Source: Selaginella moellendorffii
Taxonomy: Eukaryota; Streptophyta; Lycopodiopsida; Selaginellales; Selaginellaceae
Length of the DNA stretch: 64,000 nt
NCBI RefSeq assembly: GCF_000143415.4
Contig: NW_003314394.1
Coordinates: 240,071 to 304,070, forward strand
Direction of reading: 5' to 3'
Numbering within the stretch: position 1 is the first letter of the stretch; each line of letters starts with the position of its first letter. The position numbers and the translations under genes are program-made. The notes under the pieces were generated by a model, which was given only the letters and a program-made list of their open reading frames with translations, made no database searches and was not told where the DNA came from. Below are positions 10,759 to 21,540 of this stretch, piece after piece.

Positions 10759-11391
10759 TCAAACTACGTTCCAAGTGTCAGCTATGGCTCGCATTATACA
10801 CCCCATCCCTGCTCGATCAGTTAATTTCTCGTGGATTCTAAGGCATTGATCACACGTTGTTCTATCGCCCGTGGCGAGACCTCTATAAACATACCTGGCA
10901 ATCTCAACAAAAAAGCAAGGAAAGAAGAGAGATTTCTAATCAGCAATTGTCGAGCACGAGAGGAAATCTCTTCTTACTTCATAAGAATGTCGTAGTACTC
11001 TGGATCTAGCGTCGCAAACAACGCATCCACGTCTTTACACGCCATGAGAGCCTGATGTACCAAAATCCAATTCGCAGACTGCGTAGCATTCCTAGAAAAA
11101 ACTTTAGAAACTTGGAAAAAACCATTCAATCCCAGACCTTGCATCGCTCGTCCTTGGTTCTTGTCGGTGGGTCCTCCAATGCGACCTTGAGCGCTTCACT
11201 ATTCCGAGATCTATTGCAAAAGAATGAGAGAGAGGTGAGAGAAATCTTGCGATTTGATAGCGCTACACTTACAATCTAAGCAGGCGCTCCATTTGCGGCG
11301 CCTTGTGCTCGATCCTCGCGATTATAGCATCGACCGACTCCTCGGATTCCTCGTACTCGTCGTAGAGCGCTCCATCGTCCGCCTCCCCCAT
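10759..11391 (-). CDS. ARPC5: Actin-related protein 2/3 complex subunit 5 (ARPC5/p16)
   Basis: This small gene is split into four short exons (11391-11273, 11210-11138, 11078-10978, 10894-10759). Joined, they encode 142 residues, matching the usual 130-150. Key stretches are VDAIIARIEHKAPQMERLL, ALEDPPTRTKDERCK, SANWILVHQALMA, LDPEYYDILMKYVYRGLATG, CDQCLRIHEKLTDRAG and the C-terminal MRAIADTWNVV. All junctions are GT-AG and in frame. ARPC5 is a helical scaffold subunit of the Arp2/3 complex, which nucleates branched actin filaments downstream of SCAR/WAVE at the plasma membrane. The gene runs in the same direction as the desiccation-related gene, 262 bp downstream, with no sign of shared regulation. 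Confidence 0.93.
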
Positions 11392-11518
11392 GCCCTATCA
11401 CTCTCGACGCAGGAAACCCTAATTGCGAGAAAAATTTTAAAAATCGGTCAACGGTCATTAGTGATCACTTGGGCAAATCGTATAGTAGGCTTACTTTGGA
11501 AAAAGCATACAAGATATC

Positions 11519-11590
11519 GCGTTAGTAGTCCAACGGTTAGGATAATTGCCTTCCAAGCAATAGACCCGGGTTCGACTCCCGGCTAACGCA
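11519..11590 (+). tRNA. tRNA-Gly (anticodon UCC)
   Basis: A 72-nt cloverleaf: the acceptor stem GCGTTAG pairs with CTAACGC and is followed by discriminator A. The D arm is TAGTCCAACGGTTAGGATAA, and the anticodon stem ATTGC/GCAAT holds loop CTTCCAA with anticodon TCC. The T arm is CCCGGGTTCGACTCCCGG with a perfect B box. It is nearly identical to other plant tRNA-Gly(UCC) apart from compensated acceptor-stem changes. No intron; the 3' flank is T-rich (weak pol III stop). Confidence 0.97.
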
Positions 11591-11828
11591 ATTTCTCTTA
11601 TAAATGCACAGATATAACCTTCTCTTTAAATCTATTATTTTGAAAATATTTGAATACCTAGGTAGGAGGTGTGAGTGGCTGCTTCTTTTTTCTTTGACAA
11701 AATTTAGGCTTTCTAGTAGCCTCCTTTGTGGAACACCGCGTCATTCATTCACTCCTTGACGGATGGTATCTTAGCTCATCTCTTCCTTGATCGATCGCAC
11801 TGGGACGTTTTTTTTTTTTTTGTTTACA

Positions 11829-13816
11829 ATGCTGGATTTGGGAGAGTTTTTGGTGCCGGATTTTGTGTTGGATCGCGAGGAGCGCTGCGATGGTGGCGGC
11901 TTGGAAAGGGTTCCCAGGTTTCCTTTGCTCGTTTTTGTCAACGCCAAGAGTGGTGGGCAGCTGGGAATCGCGCTCCTGGAGACCTTCTCCAAGCTTCTAG
12001 CGTCACACCAGGTACGTATCTTTTTCACTTCCAACTTTTGTTTTTTGGTTTTCTGGCTTAGTGGTTTCTTTGGTCTACTAGGTGTTTGATCTAAGCAAGG
12101 TTGATCCTCGAGAAGTTCTATCCAGAGTCTCCAAAAATCTAGAAGCCGAGAACGATGTTGCGAAGAAATTGAGAAACTCTTTGAGGATTGTGGTGAGCGA
12201 TGTCGTCTCTTGATAACTCAGGAACTTTTTGTTCTAAAGATTTTAAAGGTTGCAGGGGGTGATGGCACGGCTGGATGGCTGCTTGGAACAGCGAGCGACG
12301 TGAGCCCTCACCATCCATTTCCAATTGCCACGATTCCTCTTGGAACTGGAAACAATCTCCCATTCTCGTTTGGCTGGGTAAGTGATCTCCAAGCTTTCCA
12401 CTGCTCTCTTGCATTTTTCTTCTTCCAAACTTTACATTCAGGGGAAGTTCAATCCTGGCACGGATGCTCGCTCCATGAAAAAGTTTCTCAAGCAAGTGCT
12501 CGAGGCACATTTTCTGAAAGTGGACAGGTTTTATCTAAAAATCTAAAGAGCTAAAAATCTCTAACAAGTTGTGATGATTCTGGTCATCTAAGATGGCAGC
12601 TAACAATGACAATGGAAGGAGAGCCGGATATGCTGCCTCATTCAATCCAAAAGGTTCCAAGAATCGAAGAAACCAATGTAAGCTCTTTTTGACGTTCTAG
12701 ATGATGGCTTGACTCTGGAAGATCGTCAGGAAGCTCCACTAAAGTTTCGTGGAGGGTTTTGGAATTATTTCAGCATAGGTGATTATCATAGTGTTCTAGT
12801 TTTCAAAATATTCTCATTCTTTATACTTTCTCAGGTATGGATGCACAGGTTTCATACGAGTTCCATAAGCAAAGACGTGAAAACCCCGAGAAATTCAATA
12901 GCCAACTAAGAAACCAAGTATGACAAAGTTTAGGATATCTGTGGTTTTAAATAACCGAGCAATGTTTTACAGTGTGCTTATGCTACTCTTGGCTGTACTC
13001 AAGGATGGTTTTGCGCTCCTTTTTTGCATCCGTCCTCAAGGTTTGTGAATTTACTCGTTTCTCGTCTTGTTATTTATTCCAACGATTTGTTTCCAGGAGT
13101 ATCAATGAAATCGCGACAGTGTATACAGCTGATTTCAATGGTCCATGGAAGAAACTGCCGATTTCCTCGAGGTATTATGTTGAAGTCCAATGTGTTCGTG
13201 TTCTATGATTTTCGTTTACAGCATAAGGTCCCTGGTTTTGCTAAACTTACCAAGCTTTTCAGGAGGCTTGGATCCTTGGGGGACTCCCAATGACAGAAAA
13301 TCTATCAAGGTATTCTAGCTATGTAATCTTCGATTTTACTGGAAGAATTTTGTAGAGAGGATTAACTTCTCCATCTGTGGAAGATGGATTGCTGGAAATA
13401 GTTGGCTTCAGAGATGGATGGCACGGCTTGTTCCTGTTGTTTCCAAAGGGCCATGGAACTCGTCTCGCTCAGGTATGAAAAACGACTTTTCTTGCGGTAA
13501 AGGTTGCGTTTTTCTTTGTCAGGCACACGAGATTAAGATCGAGCTCCAGTGCAGATCATCGTCACGATCAAATCAGTGCTGCACTTACATGAGAATGGAC
13601 GGGGAACCATGGAAACAAAGGTTGGAGAAAGATAGAATTATCACAGTGGAGATTTGTCACAAGGGTCAGGGAGCGATGCTTGCAAGGCAGGGATGCATTG
13701 CAGAGAGGAAAGATGCTTACCGGCATGCCCTGACAATCACCAAGCATGGCTTGGAGCATGGATTGAAACCAAAGTCCAATTGTTGCTTTCCTTTCAAACT
13801 AACTTCTGAAAAATAA
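11829..13816 (+). CDS. Diacylglycerol kinase (plant type without C1 domains)
   Basis: Twelve exons (11829-12011, 12082-12192, 12249-12377, 12442-12527, 12593-12677, 12730-12778, 12835-12917, 12973-13040, 13097-13171, 13222-13309, 13356-13472, 13523-13816) encode 455 residues. The catalytic domain opens with [15 protein letters not shown] and has the ATP-binding motif [10 protein letters not shown] (Gly101-Thr105) and [13 protein letters not shown]. The accessory domain contains [38 protein letters not shown] and FRDGWHG. It phosphorylates diacylglycerol to phosphatidic acid, a stress and membrane signal. The absence of N-terminal C1 domains fits plant cluster II/III enzymes. The exon 5-6 junction was chosen so that a 52-nt intron (12678-12729) keeps frame; an alternative acceptor at 12700 would need an impossible 23-nt intron. 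Confidence 0.9.
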
Positions 13817-14125
13817 TAATGTATAGGTTTTTGAATGTTCTTAGAATTGATTTAATTTTAATCATACCTCTTCGCTTATACATACATACAAATATTTAAA
13901 CTATTAGGAAAACTCCAAAGGCCAAAAGCCAGCTAGTGAAATTTCTATTTCATAGGCGTCAACTTCCTTGAAATGCCAAGGCACTACATTTTCTTCTAGT
14001 CCTTGTGCCAAATGGAACACAAAAAGTCCAGGGACACAGTGGAGATGAACCAGAAAAGTCTTTCTCGTGCTTGGGGTTTATTAAACTAACAGCTAAGGTT
14101 AAATAACAATTAATCGCTCAAAATT
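13817..14125. other. Convergent 3' spacer
   Basis: AT-rich sequence between the stop of the diacylglycerol kinase gene and the stop of the glycosyltransferase gene. It presumably holds both 3' UTRs. No repeat or gene seen. Confidence 0.6.
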
Positions 14126-15670
14126 CTAGTATATAGTGCAAGCTTGGGTCAGAGCTACAGTGCTAGTTTTGTTTACAAAAGCTTTGTTGTCAGTTTGGAA
14201 TGGTGCCAATCCCTCAGGCAAAACCGGCTGGAATTTTAGCAGCTGGGCATAGTGTTGGAGAAGCAACAACATATACTGGTAGACAAACTTCATATCGAGC
14301 TCCATGTCTAGAAATGTTTGAGCACACTTCCCCATAGCTTCGGCCTGGCCGATGAAATGGTTAGCAAGCACAAAAGAAACAAGAAAATCTCGTGACAAAC
14401 CTCCTCAGGAAAGGCATTCCCCCAATCTACAGCAGCTTTGATCGAGTTGCAAATGTCGGTTCGGTTGATCGGCCAGTAGTGGACGAACGGGATCAGTGAT
14501 CTCGAGAAGAACTCGTGGAAATCGGGGTGGATGAACAAAACGGTGGATCCACACGACATGATATATTTGAGACTGGCAGACCAGCCTCGACCTTCCACAT
14601 AGACTTTGTACCTATGAGGATCAAAGCTAGATCTGTAGGTGGCGCTATGAAAATGAAACTCTACCTGTGAGTGCACTGCTTGGACATGTCCGAGGATTTG
14701 AAACCCTGCCCTTTCTCAGCATTCCAATCCTGCGAGATCATGGAGACAAAGAGCTCTTTGGAGGTCTAAGATCTTTCAAACCTGGATTGAAACTTGGTTC
14801 TTACCTGGTGATGAGTGATCAAGCGGCTGGAATTGACATCTTTGTTCGCAGCACACTTTACTAGATCCGGTCGAGCGGCCCCAGTCCAGTAATTCCCCTT
14901 CCAATACGCAAACCTCTGCCGCTTTGACCATTTCTCCTCTCGAGCTCCCGAGTAGATCTTTTGCTTCTCCTCCTCCCACGGAAGAATGTTTACCTCGGGC
15001 CTGGCCGTGATTCAAGGAAGTTATAAGAACATAACCGAAAATCTCGGGAGCCTTACCATCCCCAGAAGGACCAATCTGGAAATACGATGTCGTAGTTCTC
15101 GCCCCTGGCGGTGGTACAGTAGGAGAAGAGAGGAGGCGGCGATGGATCGTCGCTGCCCTTTGCGCGTGGGATTGCCGGGAAATCTCCACAGCCAAACATG
15201 AGATCCACGTCCGGGACCATCCCTGGGAAGCGATCGAGCAGCAGCTGGAGGCCGCGCAGCGTGAAATCGTCGCGCGTTTGGAAGCACTTGTGGTAGCGCT
15301 CCATGTAGAGCGTGCCATTGAGGATGAGCACGCGAAAATCCGCCCTCTTCTTGGCTTCTTGGAGGCTGTGGAGCGTGATTCCGTGATCTTTCCACGGTGC
15401 CAGGTCCCTGTCAATCCAGGAGAAGTAGGCCGGGCACTGCGATGGGGATTTTGAAATCGCGGAGCACTGGTGGAGGCGCTGGCGATCAATCGCTCGGGCA
15501 GAAGAATTCACTGGCCGTGGCCGGATCAAATTGGAGATTACCGCTGATGGAATGAATCTGGCCTTGTCGACCACTGGAGCGAAAGCGATCAAGATAGTGG
15601 CGATGGCGATCGCTCCAGCCGCCACGATCACCAGGCGCGGCGAAGAAACCCTGACCATCATCGCCACCAA
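14126..15670 (-). CDS. CAP10/DUF821 family glycosyltransferase (Rumi/POGLUT-like)
   Basis: Five exons (15670-15057, 15000-14805, 14765-14665, 14611-14401, 14344-14126) encode 446 residues. The N-terminus is a type II signal anchor (LVIVAAGAIAIATILIAFAP, about 13-32). The CAP10 domain has CPAYFSWIDRDLAPW, FRVLILNGTLYMERYHKCFQTR, VDLMFGCGDFPAIPR, ENYDIVFPDWSFWGWPEVNI, FAYWKGN, CTHRYKVYVEGRGWSASLKY and FVHYWPINR. Animal relatives (Rumi/POGLUT1) transfer glucose or xylose to EGF repeats; plant members are Golgi proteins of largely unknown acceptor, possibly wall polysaccharide. Intron 2 as modelled is only 39 nt, because the nearer acceptor would put a stop right after the splice. The gene is divergent from CDKB across a 368-bp promoter region with repeats. 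Confidence 0.87.
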
Positions 15671-15746
15671 TGACCATAGCGTGAGACTTTGAAGTTTGAA
15701 CGCGCTCTAGTGTAACGCATATCCCACGGTAGAGATTTTTATCACC

Positions 15747-15985
15747 GACGGCCCCGATTTGATCCGCTCCAACGGCTGTGATAGCGTCTGAGTTGGCGTG
15801 ACACGTCATAAGCCACGGACGGCCCCGATTCAGTCCGATCCAACGGCTGTGATAGCGGATGAGTTGGCGTGACACGTCATGGATATGACACGTGGAATTA
15901 ACGTTAGAGCCACGGACGGCCCAGATTCGTTGGAGTTTGAAGTGAAGAGCAGAGGAGGGACTGCAACGGCTCCAAATATTTCTTT
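15747..15985. promoter_or_regulatory. Shared promoter with 71-bp repeats carrying MSA-like and ACGT motifs
   Basis: Two near-identical 71-bp units begin at 15747 and 15818, and the start of a third appears at 15915. Each full unit holds TCCAACGGCTGTGA, which matches the mitosis-specific activator (MSA) consensus YCYAACGGYYA in 10 of 11 bases, and TGACACGTCAT, an ACGT-core element. A further ATGACACGTGGA lies at 15884-15895 and another AACGG at 15965-15969. MSA sites bind MYB3R factors and drive G2/M genes, fitting the downstream CDKB gene; the role for the divergent glycosyltransferase is unknown. Confidence 0.65.
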
Positions 15986-16038
15986 AGGGTTTGGGCGCTG
16001 GAGCTCCAGATCGCCGCTGCCGCCGCCTCGATCCGGCC

Positions 16039-17385
<1,347 letters not shown>

Positions 17386-17531
17386 GAAGTCAGAGTGAGA
17401 GACACTACCGACCTGAAGCCTTTGCTTCTGTACATAGCTACAGGTACACTAGTTCTTCTAGCTGGAGTGTCGAGACTGTGTGTGGTCTGGTTCAAAAAAC
17501 AATGCTCTCTTTGTTTTCTTTATAGGGTTGA

Positions 17532-19737
17532 ATGTCATTTGAGGTATTTTATCCCATGTCAAGAGCAGGCTTCTTCTTCTGGTTGGGGTTCATAGGTGTA
17601 GTGTATGCGATTGTGTGTGGCTGGATTCTTGAGCGTCAGACACCGAAAACCAGGCTTCTAAGCGGCGATGAAGCTCCAGTTCTGGCTGATTTTAGTACCT
17701 GCAACGTGGAGCCGCCAGGTATGCATTTTTGTTTCTCCTCTGTGCTAAGAAATGTAGCTCATTGATTGATCAATATCATCAGACTTTTCATGTGAACGGG
17801 AATTCTTTTTCGGCCTTGCGACTGCACCAGCTCATGTAGAAGACAAGCTGAACGACTCCTGGTTGGAGTTTGCGCAAGAGAAGAGATTCAATGTAAACGT
17901 CATGTTTTTCGTTTTTGTACTTACAGATTTTAAGTTGCAGGTGAGAGCATGGCATAACATTCCACAACCCGATGAGCGCCTCCGTTTCTGGTCGAATCCC
18001 GAGGTAGAGCTTAAGCTGGCGAAAGAAACGGGAGTGAGTGTGTTTCGACTGGGCATAGATTGGGGTCGAATTGTGATAGCTGAGCCAGTGAATGGCATCG
18101 AGCAAGTGGTACGTCGTGTCTGTGTTTTGCTTCTTTTTCTTAATTTTTTTTGTTTCTTGTTTACATGTTGTAGGTGGATAAAGCAGCAGTAGAGCAATAC
18201 AAGAAGATCCTTAAGAGTGTCTTGGATCACGGCATGCGAGTTATGCTCACTCTTTTCCATCATTCTCTTCCAAAGTGGGCTTTGCCATATGGAGGCTGGA
18301 CGGACACTAGGACGATTAAGTACTTCACGGAGTTTGCAAGGTATCAATTCTTGTGAATACTTGTTGCTTAAAACCTTTCCAGGTTTGCCGATGAGAATTT
18401 TGGAGAGTATGTTGATTACTGGGTGACATTCAACGAGCCACACATATTTGCCTTGCTCACTCACTGTTCCGGAACCTGGCCACCGGGTGTTCGACTGTCG
18501 CTGTTTTCTTCTTTGTTGTGTTTCTCCCCGCTCGGTGATTATGGGAAGGCTATACGTGCGATAAGCTCTGCGCATGTTGCTGCGTATGATGTGCTCCACG
18601 AAAGGTACGTTCGAGTTTTGCTATTTGACAACGACTGAGATGCTTCACTCGTAGAAATCCAAAGGCCGTCGTAGGAGTTGCTCATCATGTGGGAGTGATC
18701 AAGCCTTATGGTTTTCTCGACATTCCCGCCTCGCTTTTGTCCAAGTGGCTCACTCAGTTTCACTGGATTGATTTAATCCAAAACCACCTTGACTTCTGTG
18801 GGATAAATTACTATGGCCAGGTAAGTAGATTTGCGAATCACTATTACTTACACAAGTTCCGCTGGTTTTTAGGAAATCCTGTCTGCGGCTGGGCTGATGC
18901 TAGACGAACGAGAAGAGTACAGTGAGGCTGGTAGAGGAGTCTATCCTAATGGACTGCTGGAAATACTCGAAGCGTTTCATGATCGTTACAGGACGCGCAA
19001 GCCTGAGCTCAGATATATCATTACAGAGAACGGCTTTTCGGACGCTCGTGATATTTTACGAAGGTCATACCTGATCGAACACTTGCTGGCCGTGAGCACA
19101 GCTTTGAAGAAGGTTTTTGACGGTTTTTCTAAGGTTACTAGTTACACATTCGTTGGTTTTTTACCAGGGCATTCCAATCGATGGTTACATCCACTGGACA
19201 ATCTCAGACAACTGGGAATGGGCAGATGGTTACTGTCCAAAGTTCGGCCTTGTGTCGGTCGATCGCTTCAATGATCTGAGACGAGTTCCACGGCCATCTT
19301 ACTACCTCTATCAGCAGGTTAGTCGTTTCTTTCCTCTTTAACGTTTGAAGCTGATACTCAATCCTTCCTTCCAGATCGTGCGAGGGAGGAGAGTAACGCG
19401 GCAAATCAGAGTGGAGGCGTGGGATGTGCTACAAAAGGAAGTAAGAAGAGGTAGCATGAGACCGTTTTGTAGAGGATTTGATGCACACGGCAGGATGTGG
19501 GCAGGCAAGTATGTGTATGATCAAGTAAACTTCCTTGATCTGATCAAAGGCAATTGGTTTTCAGATGGTCTTGACACTCCGGCAATGCGAGCTTATTCTG
19601 CAAAAGACTGGAGATTTGGAGAGTATCAATCGCCGGGCATTGTCATTTACGCGGGGAGGTCACTCGACGTTCTCCGCATCCTTGCCAGTGATATTATCAA
19701 GGCTCTAAAGAATCTCATCGCCAGTGACAAACATTAA
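17532..19737 (+). CDS. SFR2: SFR2, galactolipid:galactolipid galactosyltransferase (GH1 family)
   Basis: Ten exons (17532-17718, 17783-17892, 17941-18108, 18174-18340, 18383-18604, 18655-18820, 18873-19112, 19168-19317, 19375-19504, 19565-19737) encode 570 residues. An N-terminal membrane anchor (GFFFWLGFIGVVYAIVCGW) precedes the GH1 barrel: FFFGLATAPAHVEDKLNDSW, FRLGIDWGRI, VTFNEPHIF (acid/base Glu229), DFCGINYYGQ, IITENGFSD (nucleophile Glu392), WTISDNWEWADGY, then the SFR2-type tail DWRFGEYQ. In Arabidopsis SFR2 sits in the chloroplast outer envelope and makes oligogalactolipids during freezing or dehydration. The disordered insert I recall after the first strand-helix unit of the Arabidopsis enzyme is missing here. 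The last intron is GC-AG, 60 nt long and in frame. Start 17532 gives MSFEVFYP; Met at 17553 is an alternative. Confidence 0.92.
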
Positions 19738-19840
19738 GAAAGTTTGGAAATGAGTTTGCTTTTGTTGGTTGAATGATCACTGGGATTCTTGACGACCAAA
19801 ATAAAACTTGTTTTGTATTCCTTGATATATGATATGATTA

Positions 19841-20808
19841 TTAGAAAGTAAAGCAAGCACAAGTACCTGTATCTAAATCACATGATAAAACTACACGACA
19901 ACTATGTGGTCCATATCCAACAAAATTCAAGCTGTTATCCTTTTGAATAATAATAAATCTGATATTCGGTCTAGCCTGTATAGCTTCTACCGTATGCGTA
20001 CCCACTACGGCAATCTCATTGCCAGTCTTCGCACAAACCTCCTTGATTGTAAACATACCTCCATTCAGCCACACCAAGTAGAGCTTTTCCCTCCAGCTAG
20101 CAATGTAGATACACTTGCCGCTCGTGCGATACAGACTGAGATCCTTGTACGTGATCTTGTTGGTTTGCACATCAAACTGAACAAACTTGCCATGGCTGGA
20201 ATCTATACAAGCCAATTTGTTTTGTATGAGAACTTGATGCGGTCGATACAGCACGGACACCGGGACACGATACCATTCCGCCTGGCCGCGAGTGAAAGTG
20301 TGGATGTTGCCATCCAAGAACCCCACCACAACCTTGAACTGCTCGGCAGCAGTGGCCAAGAGGAACACACTCGAAACCGTAAACCCCAAGTAGGGGATCT
20401 CCTCCCACCTGGTTGCGAAGGGACTCCCAACGTAGAGTTTTTTAAGCTTTCTGGATCGAGCGAGCAAGAAGCGATTGTCTTGGGAGATGGCACACAGACA
20501 GTCGGGAGCATTGTGACTGCGAGGCTCCCAGCGCATCATCTTGCCACTGCTGTCCAGGATATAGTTTTCCCCGGGGTCGAACTTAGTGCTATCCGTATAG
20601 GAGCTCCGGAAGCTGGGCTCGTCCACCGCTGTTTTCCACGCCCGGCACACGCATCTGGAGATGAGAATGGAAGCCTGCACAGAATTTCTCCCACGAGCTC
20701 TGGCGTCAACCCCAACATTCCTGTGGCCGGGCTTTTCTTCGTCCACGCCATACCCTTGCCAAAGAATCCTAAACTTGTTTTATACTTTCTCTTACCTTTT
20801 CCCCTCAC
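19841..20808 (-). pseudogene. F-box protein gene with a frameshift inside the F-box
   Basis: One minus-strand frame carries the first half of an F-box (LTPELVGEILCRLP). A second frame, open for 301 codons from 20746 to 19841, carries the second half (SILISRCVCRAWKTAVDEPS) and a beta-rich C-terminal domain like those of plant F-box proteins. The break is near 20676, at CTTCCATTC. A deletion of about 10 nt between two TCCA copies would explain it (inference). F-box proteins are substrate receptors of SCF ubiquitin ligases. No intron can repair the frame. It could be a recent pseudogene, a sequencing error, or expressed from the internal Met without an F-box. Pieces of related sequence are scattered at 38.36-38.70 kb and 40.5 kb. 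Confidence 0.65.
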
Positions 20809-20891
20809 TCCTTTTTAAAAATGGAATCCTTGCTCGATCCAAAGATTTAAGAGATCTCTTTCTCGCATAATTTGATGGATCGCACCTGACG

Positions 20892-21128
20892 ATGCTAGAG
20901 TTTTTCGTGGTGGCTTTTGTGTTGGTCCTGAGTGCTGAGATGGTAAGTTCTTTCCAAAGTCTCAAAAATTCTAGCTGAGAACAATGTTTCTGAGGAATTG
21001 AGAAACTCTATGAGAATGGTGAGAGCGATTTCTTCTCTTTTCTGAGGACTTTGGGAGCTTTTTGTTCTAAAAGTTTTAAAAGGCTGCATGGGGCGGTGGC
21101 ACGGCTGGATGGCTGTTTGGGACGTGAG
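20892..21128 (+). pseudogene. Diacylglycerol kinase 5' fragment (part of chimeric pseudogene)
   Basis: The stretch resembles the first exons and introns of the diacylglycerol kinase gene at 11829-12310, including the start (GATGCTAGAGTTTTTCGTGG), the exon 2 end (GAGGAATTGAGAAACTCTATG) and the GGDGTAGW-coding part, degraded to GGGGCGGTGGCACGGCTGGA. Internal pieces are missing and the frame is broken. It ends at GACGTGAGCC and is directly fused to SFR2-like sequence. Confidence 0.8.
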
Positions 21129-21540
21129 CCAAAGTTCGGCCTTGTGTCATCGCTTCATTGATCTGACACCAGTTCCAAGGCCATCTTACTGTTGACCTTC
21201 GAGAATTTTAGCTGGACTTGATGTGGTGAGAGACAATGCGGCAGCTTACGTGCTTGTGACGAACTTGGCGACCAGAAGTTGATGATCATTGATAGTTTCT
21301 CTTATGGTCTTTAAAGTTTGAAGTTGACATTCAATCCTTGTGCAAGGCAGGAGAGTAACACGGCAAGGGCAGGCAAGTATATGTATGATCATAATCTGAT
21401 TGATTGGTTTTCAGATGGTCTTGACCTCCAGCAATACGAGCTTATTCTGCAAAAGATTGAGAGTATCAATTGCCGGGCACTGTCATTACGCATAAAGGTC
21501 ACTTGAAGTTCTCAACGTCCTTGCCAGTTGATACTAAAGA
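21128..21540 (+). pseudogene. SFR2 3' fragment (part of chimeric pseudogene)
   Basis: It begins AAAGTTCGGCCTTGTGTC, equal to the SFR2 exon coding KFGLVSVDRF, and continues through the last exons, including GGCAAGTAT...TTTTCAG|ATGGTCTTGAC with the GC-type intron. Frames are broken, and unrelated sequence (about 21190-21300) interrupts the match. It follows the diacylglycerol kinase fragment in the same order and direction as the intact genes. Confidence 0.8.

Noticed and set aside
12678-12700. 23-nt intron in the diacylglycerol kinase gene
   Set aside because: Too short for splicing and it shifts frame; the acceptor at 12729 gives a 52-nt intron and the conserved [10 protein letters not shown] frame.
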